A stretch of 64,000 nt of DNA from Telmatactis stephensoni. Lineage: Eukaryota > Cnidaria > Anthozoa > Actiniaria > Isophelliidae. A model generated the notes under the pieces. The model was not told where the DNA came from and searched no databases. It saw nothing but the letters and a program-made list of their open reading frames with translations. How positions within the stretch are numbered: position 1 is the first letter of the stretch; each line of letters opens with the position of its first letter. Below, in pieces: positions 21,813 through 33,160 of the stretch. Position numbers and translations under genes: made by a program. The stretch lies in assembly GCA_029948255.1 (NCBI GenBank), contig JALIZF010001686.1, forward strand, positions 310,001 to 374,000, read 5' to 3'.

Positions 21813-22713
21813 GCAAGACCCTTCATGGTCACTACTTCAGGATGTGCGAAGAAAAAATTGACAAAGACAGCACCTACCTTTGGCTGAAGAAAGGAGACAT
21901 GAAAATTGAAACAGAAGGGCTGCTTACCGCTGCGCAAGACCAAGCACTACAAACAAACTCTCTGAAAAGCATCTACAACAACAAAGAATCACCACTCTGT
22001 CGCCTGTGCAAAGAAAGAACTGAAACTGTAGAGCACCTTATATCGGGCTGTACGACTTTGGCTGGTAAGGAGTACAAAGAAAGACACGATAATGTTGCTA
22101 AAAACATACATTGGCATTTATGTGAGAAATACGGAATAGAAAGTAGTGAAACTTGGTGGAGCCATGAACCAGAAGCAGTAGCAGAAAATCAAGATGTTAA
22201 AATCCTCTGGGACTTTAATGTATACACAGATAGAAAGATAACTGCGAGACGTCCAGATATTGTGATCATCGACAAAAGAACAAAGAAGGTTAAACTATCT
22301 TGATCAATGAATCTTAACACGGCCTACGAACATTTACTGAAAGGTTAAACTAATCGATGTGTCTGTACCAGCAGATCGCAGGATAGATGAAAAAGAAAAG
22401 GAGAAGATTGACAAGTATCAAGAGCTCAGAATAGAACTAGAAAGACTATGGGGAATGAAAACAATGACTGTACCAATTGTAATAGGATCTTTAGGAGCAA
22501 TTTCAAAACAATTCAAAGATCATTTACATAGGCTAGACATCGATAAGATCAGTCTTATAGACATGCAGAAAACTGTACTTCTTGGTACTGCACATATACT
22601 GAGAAGAGTGCTTCAGCTCTCAGGAGCAGGATAGTTCTCGAGCTAGAAGTAATAAGTTACCAGCAATACTACATTTGTAAATCATTATATACCGGTTTGC
22701 TGTGAAATAAAAG
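21812..22713 (+). mobile_element. RLE-LINE family A, 3' fragment with 55-bp insertion (A3)
   Basis: Zinc knuckle CRLCKERTETVEHLISGCTT is followed by RRPDIVIIDKRTKKVKL. Here a 45-bp foreign piece plus a 10-bp repeat ggttaaacta breaks the frame (about 22304-22348). The frame then continues to the stop near 22632 exactly as in A1. The 3' UTR is the same as A1. Confidence 0.83.
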
Positions 22714-22799
<86 letters not shown>

Positions 22800-22800
<1 letters not shown>

Positions 22801-22823
22801 GAAACTTTATTACACTTTTTCGC
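22800..22823 (-). mobile_element. RLE-LINE family B, minimal 3' tail (B3)
   Basis: The 24 bases gaaactttattacacttttt then cgca lie between two (AAT)n arrays. gaaactttatt is the same as the 3' border of B2 at 18095, so this looks like an extreme 5' truncation. Confidence 0.6.
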
Positions 22824-22888
<65 letters not shown>

Positions 22889-22889
<1 letters not shown>

Positions 22890-25881
22890 GAGACTCAAAT
22901 GTTATGTGGTTAAAGGATGTTAGAAGAGCGCTCAATGAACTAGTGCCAGTCCCCCCTGAAGAAAGTTTCAATCTTAACACTAGCCAGTGTGTTAACGTTA
23001 TCAAAAAGAAGCGCAATTGGAGCGCTCCAGGACCGGACCGAATATCAAATTACTGGTGGAAAAAAGCTGTGTGTCTTCATGAGGGAATCGCAAGATGCTT
23101 TGAGGCAATTGGAACGGGTTCAGAGAATTATCCGCAGTGGTTCACCGGAGGGAAAACAACTCTAATTCCTAAACCAGGCGAGTTCAGCAGTGCCAATCAG
23201 AGGCCCATTACCTGCCTCAATACAGTGTATAAGTGGTACACTTCATGCTTACTTATACCCATTGAACAACATCTTGACAAACATGGTCTAATGGAAAGAG
23301 AACAAAGAGGAGCTAAGGCCCATTGTAGCGGCACAGTAGATAATTTACTTATAGACAGAATGGTGTGCCAGGATAGCCAGAACGGAAATAGAAATGTAAG
23401 CATGGCTTGGATCGATGTAAGGAAAGCTTTTGATTCAGTGAGTCACGCATGGTTGCTGGAAATGATGACGCTTCACAAATTCCCTGAGTGGTTGTGTAGT
23501 GCTGTGGAAAGACTGAGTAAAAGCTGGAATACAAGAATTGCAGTTAAGACCAAACAAGGAAGTGAAATCTCTGAGACCATCTGTTTTAACAAAGGGCTCC
23601 CGCAAGGTGATGCGTTATGTCCGAGGCTCTTCACTCTATGCATCAACCCGATAGCCTGGAAGTTGAAAGCCTCAGAGGGTTACAAGTTGTCTAAGCCTAT
23701 CTCTGATAAAGTCACACACCTGCTTTATATAGACGATATGAAGATCTTTGCAGCCTCAGAGAGCAAATTGGAGAGAGTTCTAAAGATGACCAAGTCAGCC
23801 ATGGAAGACGTGGGTCTAGCGTGGAATGAAAAGAAGTGCTCGATTGCACATGTTAAGAGGGGATCCCTTGACAATAGTTCTACTGGTTTAAAGATCGACG
23901 AATCACAGATGATTACCACCTTGAAAGATGGCACACATTACAAATTCCTCGGTGTTATGGAAAACGTGAAACAAGATGATAATGTAGTCTTATGGGGTGC
24001 CTCAAAAGTATATCTACAGAGACTCTCGGTCATATGGTCGAGTCCATTATCAGATTTTAATAAAGTTGTTGCTTCCAACCAATATGCACTGCCAGCTCTC
24101 ACCTACCCAATGTGGACGCAGACGTGGCCTTTGTCTGAGCTACAAAGAATTGACAGAGAAAGTCGCAAGATCATCAAGGAAAATGGGGGCATACATCCGT
24201 TAGGATCGAATGAGCTTCTATACCTATCAAGAAAGCTGGGGGGAAGGGGACTGAAATCCATAGAATCTGAGTACAAGATGACAAAAGTCAAGACCGCCAC
24301 TAAAGTGTACACCAACGAAGACCCTACGATGAAACTGGTTCGAGAATTTGAAGAGAAATCTGAACGGATGGGTAGGCGCTCCCTAATAAAGGATGCTGAC
24401 AGGTATGCTGCGGAACTGGGAATTAATCTTAAACTTCAGTACCCCAACCCAATTGGTTACACTGAAACAAACGAGGAGATACAAGCTGACAAGATTGGAG
24501 CGTGGATGCGGAAAGCAGAACAGTGCAAAAGAGTCAAAGAGCTCAAAGACCAAAAATGGCAAGGGAAATTCCTTGAAGCCAGATGGAAAGATGAAGAGAT
24601 CAAGGATTGCTTTAGTTGGCTACATGAATGGAAATCAGCACCATCACACACCATAGCAGGTGTATATGAGCTATATCAACAGTTGCTTCCTACGAGATTA
24701 TATCATCATAACAAGACAAAGACAAATTCAGATCCAGATGTTAAATGCCGTATGTGTGGTAAAGCAGCTGAGAGCGTACAACACGTTCTTTCCGCATGCA
24801 GCACCCTAGCTCAAAGTAAGTACCTTGTAAGACACAACGCAGCCCTAAAGATTCTGTTCTTCGAATTGCTTAAAGATCTGGACCTAATAGAAACCATCCC
24901 GCCTTGGTATTCGCCTGTAAAACCTAAGCCAGAATACCAGAATGACAGAGCCCAAGCACTATGGGATATCCCACTCTTTGCGGAAAATACTGAGGTGAGG
25001 TCCAACCGTATCGACGCACGCATCGTGGATAAGAAAGAAAAAAGAGTCATTCTCTTAGAAATGAGTTGTCCGTGGCTGGAAAATCGAGAGGAGAAGCAAG
25101 CAGAAAAATCATCGAAATATGCACCGTTGAGATGGGAGTTAAAGAAGAGATACCCTGATTATGAAGTCAAACAATATAACATCATTATCGACGTCCTGGG
25201 AGGATATTCACGAGAACTGTTTGACACTGTTAAAGAGTTACTTGGAGTTAAGAGAACAAAGGATGTATTATTTCGCATGCAGAAGTCAATCATCTCTAGC
25301 AGTTTGAACATTGCAAGAACTTTCAAGATTCAGACATTGTAAAAGGGACACCATATCGCAAGAATCTCTAGGATTCAAACTTTGTTGAAAGATAAACATT
25401 AGCTGATAAAGACTGTATTTTTTAAGATGTAATTTATTTTTTTTTTTTTTGACACTTTTCAATTAATTAGTTATTAACTATTAGTAATTTGAATAGCCTA
25501 TTTTACACATTAGGATTGATATCAATTTCCTTTTCCTTGAATTGGCAATGATCTTATAAGTCTAATTAGGGCTTCCTTTGAGGACCTATAGGTGATACAC
25601 CTATCTAAGTCTAGCATAGTAATTGTCTACATCGATACAATTAAGATAAATATCGGTTTCCTTTATCTTTTTGAAGTGGCAACGTTCTGATGAAGTGGGA
25701 AACTCCAGTTATTACACACCTCTAACTTTATTGAAAATTAGATCATAGTGATATATATAACATTAGCTTAAGACTAGTATCTTTTAGTACATAGGTTTTA
25801 ATTTTCCCACAGCATGTAGGTTACGTATACCACGCCCTACAGTACTGTTTAAGTAGTTTGCATATGGATGTATTTACTGCA
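22889..25881 (+). mobile_element. RLE-LINE family A2, longest copy
   Basis: The element is open from its border with (AAT)n, so it is 5' truncated, and ends with a 3' UTR that meets (AAT)n at 25882. It encodes an intact RT and a C-terminal restriction-like endonuclease, the R2/R4-type architecture. No ORF damage is visible in the retained part. Confidence 0.9.
22904..25342 (+). CDS. Reverse transcriptase with C-terminal restriction-like endonuclease
   Basis: The frame is 812 residues from the first ATG, but is open upstream to 22889, so the true start is lost. RT motifs in order: NQRPITCLNTVYK, WIDVRKAFDSVSH (motif A), GLPQGDALCPRLF (motif B), LLYIDDMKIFA (catalytic DD), KFLGV. A CCHC knuckle [18 protein letters not shown] is followed by the nuclease [20 protein letters not shown]. 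This is the R4/Dong-like layout: target-primed reverse transcription after cutting a chosen site, here seemingly (TAA)n. The N-terminal DNA-binding part is missing, so this copy should be inactive alone. Confidence 0.9.
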   Translation: MWLKDVRRALNELVPVPPEESFNLNTSQCVNVIKKKRNWSAPGPDRISNYWWKKAVCLHEGIARCFEAIGTGSENYPQWFTGGKTTLIPKPGEFSSANQRPITCLNTVYKWYTSCLLIPIEQHLDKHGLMEREQRGAKAHCSGTVDNLLIDRMVCQDSQNGNRNVSMAWIDVRKAFDSVSHAWLLEMMTLHKFPEWLCSAVERLSKSWNTRIAVKTKQGSEISETICFNKGLPQGDALCPRLFTLCINPIAWKLKASEGYKLSKPISDKVTHLLYIDDMKIFAASESKLERVLKMTKSAMEDVGLAWNEKKCSIAHVKRGSLDNSSTGLKIDESQMITTLKDGTHYKFLGVMENVKQDDNVVLWGASKVYLQRLSVIWSSPLSDFNKVVASNQYALPALTYPMWTQTWPLSELQRIDRESRKIIKENGGIHPLGSNELLYLSRKLGGRGLKSIESEYKMTKVKTATKVYTNEDPTMKLVREFEEKSERMGRRSLIKDADRYAAELGINLKLQYPNPIGYTETNEEIQADKIGAWMRKAEQCKRVKELKDQKWQGKFLEARWKDEEIKDCFSWLHEWKSAPSHTIAGVYELYQQLLPTRLYHHNKTKTNSDPDVKCRMCGKAAESVQHVLSACSTLAQSKYLVRHNAALKILFFELLKDLDLIETIPPWYSPVKPKPEYQNDRAQALWDIPLFAENTEVRSNRIDARIVDKKEKRVILLEMSCPWLENREEKQAEKSSKYAPLRWELKKRYPDYEVKQYNIIIDVLGGYSRELFDTVKELLGVKRTKDVLFRMQKSIISSSLNIARTFKIQTL

Positions 25882-25958
<77 letters not shown>

Positions 25959-26850
25959 GATAAACATAAGATAAACATAAGATAAACATTTACATCATGA
26001 ATCCTATAACATTGCAAAGGTTTGGCCAAACATCCCAAACATAGTCTACAGCATACACACCAGTATCGTACAACAGTTAATCACAACTAAAGTCTACAAT
26101 GCAAAGAAAGTCCAAAGTGGAGGAGAAGATTTGTTATGCAGTTTCTGTCATGTCAAGAAGGAAACAGTACCACACATAATGTGCAGCTGCTCTGCCATCG
26201 CGCAAACGCTGTACACAGTGCGTCACGATCGAATGCTCCGTCCAGTGTACTATGCGATTTTAAAGGCACTTGGAATCACCAATAATGAAGAACACCAAAC
26301 GATACCTTGGTACAGAGAACAACAACCCAAATGTTGTGTCGAGACTAAAGAAGTGAAGGTACTATGGAACATTCCCCTACACTTAGACGTCGTTCCTAAG
26401 GATGGTGCAAACAGACCTGACATCACTATATGCAACAAGAAAGAACGTCAATGGCTTATATTTGAAGGAACTGTATGTAATGTTGGACAGATTCAAGAAC
26501 GAGACAAATTGAAAACAGAGAAATATGCTGATTTAAGGTCAAGCTTAAAGAGATTGTATCCCGGTTATAATGTTATTCAAGTTAATGTAGTGTTTGATTT
26601 TCTATCGGGGTATCATAAAGAACTGAAAGACAAGTTAAAGAATGTAGGACTCTCTGATAGTATGAACGTGATTAGAAAATGTCAAAAATGGGTAATCGCA
26701 CAAAACTGCGAAATAGTGAAAGCCCTTCATAGTCATAAATGAAGCATCAGTCTATTTGAAATATATAATAGGAAATTGCCCAGATTATCGTAATCCGCAG
26801 TTTCACTACGAACAACACTTGTAAACAAAGTGAAAGTTTGAAATAAACAC
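25959..26850 (+). mobile_element. RLE-LINE family D, 3' fragment
   Basis: It is open from about 26000 (KVWPNIPNIVYSIHTSIVQQ) through CSFCHVKKETVPHIMCSC to NRPDITICNKKERQWLIFEG and a stop near 26740. It has the same architecture as family A but a diverged sequence. It follows a (AAT)n array and a threefold gataaacataa repeat at its 5' border, and ends tgaaataaacac before aataataatgataataat. Confidence 0.82.
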
Positions 26851-26868
26851 AATAATAATGATAATAAT

Positions 26869-27792
26869 TTAATACTTATATAGCGCTTTATACATATGGA
26901 TATGATCTAATGCGTTTTGAAACTCATTTATTAAATTATATTCTCTCAATTATTGTTTTGTTGTGTGAGGAGTACAGCAGCGAGTGAGATGCAAAAATCG
27001 CAGGCACTTTTTAATTATCGGGTTTCCTGTACGTGCCAAGTGTGTCAGTATAGTTTTAATAGACTGATTTCTGAAGATTGCGCGCGCAGCTTGCTTGATG
27101 GGCAAAGAAAAATTATTTTCATCTTTAAATTTGATAAGCTTTTTAAAACCAAAACAATTTAAATTGGGATTTTTGTTTACTGTGAAAAATATGCTTTATT
27201 CTGGATTTGAATCATGGAATTTTGAAAATTAGGTTCAAAGGGGGAGGCTCAGACCGAATTTGAGCTGCGTGCGCAACGTTACCTTGAGAAATCTGTCTAT
27301 TCAAGAAGACGAGCTCACAGAAAAGCGAACTCCTCTCCCCATTCTCCTTTCCCACCTATACTAAACAGGAATCCCAAGGACAGGGAAAACGCACAGTGAT
27401 GCCTGCGGAGGAGGCTAGTGATGACCGAACATTTGAAAACTGAATAAATTAGAATTTCCTTTTTTTTTTCCAAACCGGCGGAATGAAAATCTACTGAAGG
27501 CACAAACAATAATTCGACACTTGTTAAAAGAATTGCTAATCAGAGTGTAATCACTGTTACAATTCCTCGAATCTGATTGGTCAAAAAAATTGCTCTATTT
27601 TAGGATACTAATTCGAGTTGTAATCGGACAGTTCCCAAAACCAATCAGGTGACTCATTTTGAGCGCGTGCTGTCCGGGAGGATATCGTCCCAGAATTTAA
27701 TTTTCATTAATTGCAACTCTTACAACGGGCTAATAAGTTGCAGGGGGTTTGCATGCATCGTTGCAAGAAATCGCGAATTATAGCTGGCGATC
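26869..27792. other. No gene recognised
   Basis: At 26850-26900 the stretch aataataatgataataatt then acttatatagcgctttatac looks like a LINE or SINE 3' tail in minus orientation. The rest holds only short open frames without recognisable domains. Confidence 0.4.
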
Positions 27793-29579
27793 TTAAGGTG
27801 GCTGGACCCTATTTCGCCAGTGCGCGGGTAGTCGAATTGAAGCGGCTATTAATTGCGTTACAGAATTAAGTTGACCAAACTTTTTACGCACACCTACTAC
27901 AAATGGACCAAATTTTATAATGATGCTAGTTTGGTTGAAGTCGGAGCTTTTTTAACATCGAAATTGTTATACATTTGATTTGAAATTTTGCCAATTTTCT
28001 TAAAATCCTGACCTCGACGAGCAAAACGATTTATGAGACTTTGTAAATCAAATGTTTGTCTATAATATGAGAGCGTTTCAAGAAATTCTATTAAGCCGAT
28101 ATGATTTTGAGTAAAAACGGAGCAATTAGTTTACTTTGAAGAAATTTAAATCCGTGGGTGCTTTACTAAAGTAATTTTATAACCATAATTTCCCAAAGAA
28201 AACTAGCAATATTTTTGGTTCCAAATAATACCAAGGCATGGTTCTTTATTTTGTGAATATGTCATCGTATTTGCAGTTTTTGATTGCCGTTGAGACGACT
28301 GTACGTAAAGCACTAAATTGCCGCGTTTATCTCGGAATTTCGACATCCACGTTAATAATACTTTTTCTTGAAAACTAGTAGATGAATTTTTTTTTATTTC
28401 TCGATATTGAGTATTCAATCCCTTACCAGTAAGGTGTGTAAATTACAAAGGCATTGAATTTTTTTAAGACCATTAAATAATTTTTTAAACATTGCCATAT
28501 GTGCATCTCTATTCTCCGAGTTGTTGCCGGTGTTTGATTATGCATGCCTGCATGCGTGTCGCTTTGGCGCCTCGTGCAATAAATGCAAATATACATGGAA
28601 AGTCACGCCAGTGATATCCAGAGTAACGCTGTACGTAGCAGTTCCTTACTACAGTTTCTAGAACTATGGTATTTCCTTGTACAAAAAGAAAACGGAGAAG
28701 TGAAATATTGCAGGAAAACACATTAAAGGCTAAAAAGGCGAAGAAAAGTAGTTCACCAGTCCAGGTAACTTGGAAGACTTCCATGTATTTGCATTTTTTG
28801 CACGAGGTGCCAAAGCGACACGCATGCAGGCATGCATAATCAAACACCGGCAACAACTCGGAGAATAGAGATGCACATATGGCAATGTTTAAAAAATTAT
28901 TTAATGGTCTTAAAAAAATTCAATGCCTTTGTAATTTACACACCTTACTGGTAAAGGATTGAATATTCAATATCGAGAAATAAAAAAAAATTCATCTACT
29001 AGTTTTTAAGAAACAGTATTATTAACGTGGATGTCGAAATTCCGAGATAAACGCAGCAATTTAGTGCTTTACGTACAGTCGTCTCAACGGCGATCAAAAA
29101 TAGCAAATACGATGACATATTCACAAAATAAAGAACCATGCCTTGGCATTATTTAAAACCAAAAATATTGCTAGTTTTCTTTGGAAAATTATTGTTATAA
29201 AATTAATTTAGTAGAGCAGCCGCGGTTTTAAATTTCTTCAAAGTTAAATAATTGCTCCGTTTTTACTCAAAATCGGCTTAATAGAATTTCTTGAAACGCT
29301 CTCATATTATAGACAAACATTTGATTTACAAAGTCTCATAAATCGTTTTGCTCGTCGAGGTCAGGATTTTAAGAAAATTGGCAAAATTTCAAATCAAGTG
29401 TATAACAATTTCGATGTTAAAAAAGCTCCGATTTCAACCAAACTAGCATCATTATAAAATTTGGTCCATTTGTAGTAGGTGTGCGTAAAAAGTTTGGTCA
29501 ACTTAATTCTGTAACGCAATTAATAGCCGCTTCAATTCGAATACCCGCGCACTGGCGAAATAGGGTCCAGCCACCTTAA
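27793..29579. mobile_element. 1.8-kb TTAA-flanked palindromic element
   Basis: Left arm 27793-28606 and right arm about 28771-29579 are near-perfect reverse complements of about 810 bases (ttaaggtggctggaccctat at the left, its complement at the right). TTAA at both borders fits a piggyBac/Kolobok-type target duplication. The 164-base centre holds a small ORF with a splice donor. No transposase is encoded. Confidence 0.85.
28666..28764 (+). other. Exon-like ORF in palindrome centre
   Basis: ATG at 28666 opens 33 codons, MVFPCTKRKRRSEILQENTL then a lysine-rich KAKKAKK stretch, ending at CAG followed by gtaact, a good donor in phase 0. It fills most of the unique spacer. It could be a captured first exon of a transposase or host gene. 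I do not recognise the protein. Confidence 0.4.
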
Positions 29580-29765
29580 GTACTTTTAACATGTGATCGT
29601 GACTTACCGTTATAGGTTATATAGTCCACTGAGTTCATGGGTCCGCTATAGTTGTGGTGGCAATGGTTGCCTTGCGAACCTGTCATTTCTATGTAAATAC
29701 AACGCAGGTGAAGAAAGAAGTTGTTGCACATACAAGTACCTTATAACAAAGTAGCCAACTCAACG

Positions 29766-29778
29766 TAGTTTATTTATT
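29766..29778 (-). terminator. Polyadenylation signal of the Ig-domain gene
   Basis: The minus strand reads aataataaataaac about 20-30 bases after the stop at 29799, giving an AATAAA close to the coding end. Confidence 0.5.
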
Positions 29779-29798
29779 ATTGGTAGTTTTTCATACCA

Positions 29799-31764
29799 TT
29801 ATACACATTTTGACTTTTTTCTTTTTAACATCAACACAAGAATCAACGTAAAAGTGTAACAATAACCACTCCAGACAATCTTTGAGTAAATAAAGCGAGT
29901 GGTAAAGAATTCCACAATCCTTAAGCCAACTTCGGTGACGTCCAAACTTGCGGTCTGCCAAAACATTTCCCTATCAAAACTCCCATAGGCTGCTGGGTAA
30001 AGCATATCCGATATCGATAAGATCACCATGGCAACGCAATTGACAATGTGCGTGATTATCAGTCTGATGAACAAAATGATGTCATTAAAGCACTTGACTA
30101 GGTCATCGAAGTCATTCCTCAGTACCATTTGGGATTGTTCAGAGATGAATAGTTCGACACACTTCCCAAAGCCAACTATGACGTAGGATAGTATTTTCAC
30201 ATAGAGACATGTCAGATATGTTGTTTTCTCAAACAGCCACGACAGCGCACCCCTCAAAGCCATCCAGCAATCGACAACTAATGCCTTGATGGCGTCCCAC
30301 GGTTCTTTTGATAAATACGAAGATATGGAGTTCTGCAGTTCAACAATTGCATCGATAGTCATCGTATTCCATGTAGTGACTACTGTTTCTACACATACTG
30401 CTGCACGATCTTTGAACCATTCTACAGTCTCGTTGATGTCGTTCCTCGCTGATTCCATCAGTGTGTGTCCAGTACCTTTGGATACACATAGAAAGATGGT
30501 TAGGACCATGTCACATGTAACATTGCGTCGAAATTACAACGGACAAACAGTGCAGTGTTTTTGCAATCATGCGCGCACCACAGCAAAATTGTTCCGTTTG
30601 TCCACGCCTACAACTGTTACGTGCAGCTTGCGCGTTTTATGCAACAAATGTAGAACTTGTATCGAATTCTACTGTAAAATTGTGCACAACAAATTGCATC
30701 AAGTTGAAAAGAAATGGTGACGGGTTAATTCGGCTTTACATTTGAGACTTCATCTTGTCGACTTAAAAATTATATAACTTTTGTAAACACAAAGCATGGC
30801 TCATCCACTCTCAAACCAATCGTGTGCAAAGTTTCAAGAAAGAAGAGCTAGGTTTACAAATTTCAATTTACCTTTAATGTTCTCGTCGTCCATGTAATCG
30901 TTAGTAGTCAAAGGAATCTCAAGTGTTTCACACAAGTGTTCTACACCCACAACACCAGCCGTTAAGAATCTTTTACAAACATTCAAATTCTGATCAATTG
31001 GTTCATTTTCGAAGACATGTTTCAAAGGGAGGTAGTTGTAGATGTTCTCCTCTAAAAGGACAAAGAAACTGAAAGTAAACACCCGGATATACAGCGTTGC
31101 AAGCAACAAGATGCTTTTGGGGTGTCACTCTATTCAACTCTTTCCTGTAACGTGTGCAATTGGTTGAAAAATCAAGGGCTTGAAGGATGGCAAGATTAAG
31201 TTTAAGCATCGTCAGCTGATAAACTGACAATCGCTGCCTTGTTATCTGCGTAGTGGTGTCGAGTATTCCATTTGTGAGAGAATTAGTGGGTACGAACCGG
31301 AGGCGGACCGAGGACTTTGCGGCAGGACTTTCGGGTCTCAAAATAGTTGAAGATCATCAGTACAAAATGTTATTGCATCTAAAGCAATAAAATAATGCTG
31401 GCTAGGCCTCAAATCTTTTCACAAGGAGATCCCCGTCTACCACCTTTTCATAACTAACCTTCAATGACAAACAGTTCCAACACGACTTTAGCTAACTCGT
31501 ACTTGTCTTGTCTCTCACACATGTAATATCCATCATCATTTATGTCCACCTCGTTCAACATAAAGACATGACCACCTCCTTGAATATCCCCTTTGCTGCT
31601 GATATTGTGGAATGATTCGTTCAATGCATGTGAGAAGGATAGTACGATGTTGGCTGATGGATCTGTGTAATGGCAGTCAACAAGAACTGATGCTCCAGGA
31701 GTAACAATAGCCACCGAAGGCTGCGGTGGTAAAAATTCAAAGTGCTTTCTTGGGGCAGAACCAG
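29799..31764 (-). CDS. Ig-domain membrane protein, 5' partial
   Basis: Three phase-matched exons on the minus strand: 31764-31459, 31051-30872, 30475-29799 (stop). About 386 residues are visible. Exon 1 is one Ig-like domain: ASVLVDCHYTDPS (first Cys) and NDDGYYMCERQDKY (the D-x-G-Y-Y-x-C pattern). Exon 2 (KHVFENEPIDQNLNVCKRFL) has no known domain. Exon 3 begins with an amphipathic part (RNDINETVEWFKDRAAVCVE), then has several hydrophobic helices (LYVKILSYVIVGFGKCVELF; IILFIRLIITHIVNCVAMVI) and ends with a membrane segment before KRKKSKCV. The signal-peptide exon is not found. Likely a cell-surface protein; function unknown. Confidence 0.75.
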
Positions 31765-31850
31765 CTGTGCATGGAAAAATGTTGGCTTGTTATCAATTTC
31801 TATCATTCACAAAGACACACTCATATATTTTTCCATTCTGCTATTTTGAT

Positions 31851-31967
31851 CAGGGCCCGGTTGTTCGAAAGCCGATTAGCCCTAATCCGTGGTTAAATAA
31901 CTCTAAAGAAAACATTCGGAGTTAATCCTGAGTTAACACTAATCCACTTTCGAACAACCGGGCCCTG
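31851..31967. mobile_element. 117-bp palindromic MITE (CAGGGCCCGGTTGTTCGAAAG ends)
   Basis: cagggcccggttgttcgaaa at the left is mirrored exactly by tttcgaacaaccgggccctg at the right, and inner gattagccctaatccgtggt partly pairs with the opposite arm. This end sequence is typical of hAT-derived MITEs in marine invertebrates. A degenerate (TCCA)n stretch follows at about 31985-32110. Confidence 0.75.
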
Positions 31968-32311
31968 TTTGCTAATTCTTATATATTCCCATCTATCCGT
32001 CCGTCAATCCATCTATCTATCGATTCATCCATCCAATCATCCTTCCATATTGTCATTGAACAATCCGTCAGTTCTGTCCGTTCGCCAACCTTCCCTCGAC
32101 CCATCCATCAAATCCTTCCTCGCAGATACACAACCACTGACATTTTACCTTGTGATTTCGCTCCAATTTGAATTTCCTTTCCACCAGTAAAAACTACAAG
32201 CAACATAAAAGTTATATTCACAGCATGAAAAAGGAACTTTACGCGATTTTTTTCGTCGCGTAAAGTTGCTGAAAGGAGTACTAAGGAGCTTTACGCAATG
32301 TGAAAGCTACT

Positions 32312-33160
32312 TAAAGCTGTGTAATTTTCTCCTAAACGCAGTTTGGCGTAAAGGCAACGGAAAATTGACTGATTGTTCTCCTTTACCAGCGCTTTACGAT
32401 AATACGTAAAGGTTACTTAATTGTTAAACTTACGTCTCCTTTCAGAATGTGTATAGGCCAAGTAAATCTAAAATTTAAACACAGCGTCGTAAAGGTGTCC
32501 TAAATTTGTAGTAAAGTTGGTGTATTAAATATTCAACTGTTTCTGGTTTGCGATGTACATCTTTCTACTACCTTAGGCATTCAAGCATTCAACGGTTTTT
32601 GGAATGTAACAAAACCGAATCGAACTTCCGTAAGAAATATACGTAATATTTAACTTGAATATTTCTTAGCAAATTCGAATTAAAGGTGTGTAATTTTCTC
32701 CTAAACACGACATGGTTACGTTTACGCCATTTGCGGGCAACGGAAAATTGACTGATTGTTTTCCTTTACCAGCGCTTTACGATAATACGTAAAGGTTACT
32801 TAATTGTTAAACTTACGTCTCCTTTCAGAATGTGTATAGGCCAAGTAAATCTAAAATTTAAACACAGCTTCGTAAAGGTGTCCTAAATTTGTAGTAAAGT
32901 TGGTGTATTAAATATTTAACTGTTTCTGGTTTGCGATGTACATCTTTCCACTACCTTAGGCATTCAAGCATTCAACGGTTTTTGGAATGTAACAAAACCG
33001 AATCGAACTTCCGTAAGAAATATACGTAATATTTAACTTGAATATTTCTTAGCAAAACTTAGGTTTCTCCAAAATGTGTATAGGCCAAGTAAATCTAAAA
33101 TTTAAATGCAGCGTCGTAAAGGTGCCCTAAATTTGTATTAAAGCTGGTGTATTAGAGATT
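32312..33160. repeat. Left subterminal tandem repeat, about 369-bp unit
   Basis: gtgtaattttctcctaaac starts at 32319 and again at 32688. The blocks agcgctttacgataatacgt and gtgtataggccaagtaaatc recur; the latter occurs a third time near 33076, so there are about 2.3 units. CGTAAAGGT and TTTACG motifs recur throughout. Confidence 0.85.

Noticed and set aside
28509..28856. 115-residue ORF across the palindrome centre
   Set aside because: It reads through both palindrome arms and is explained by the inverted repeat.
32215..32218. Firm assignment of the 32-49 kb element to Chapaev or CACTA
   Set aside because: Only the CAC end, 4-bp duplication and subterminal repeats agree; no matching transposase is present, so only a tentative comparison is made.
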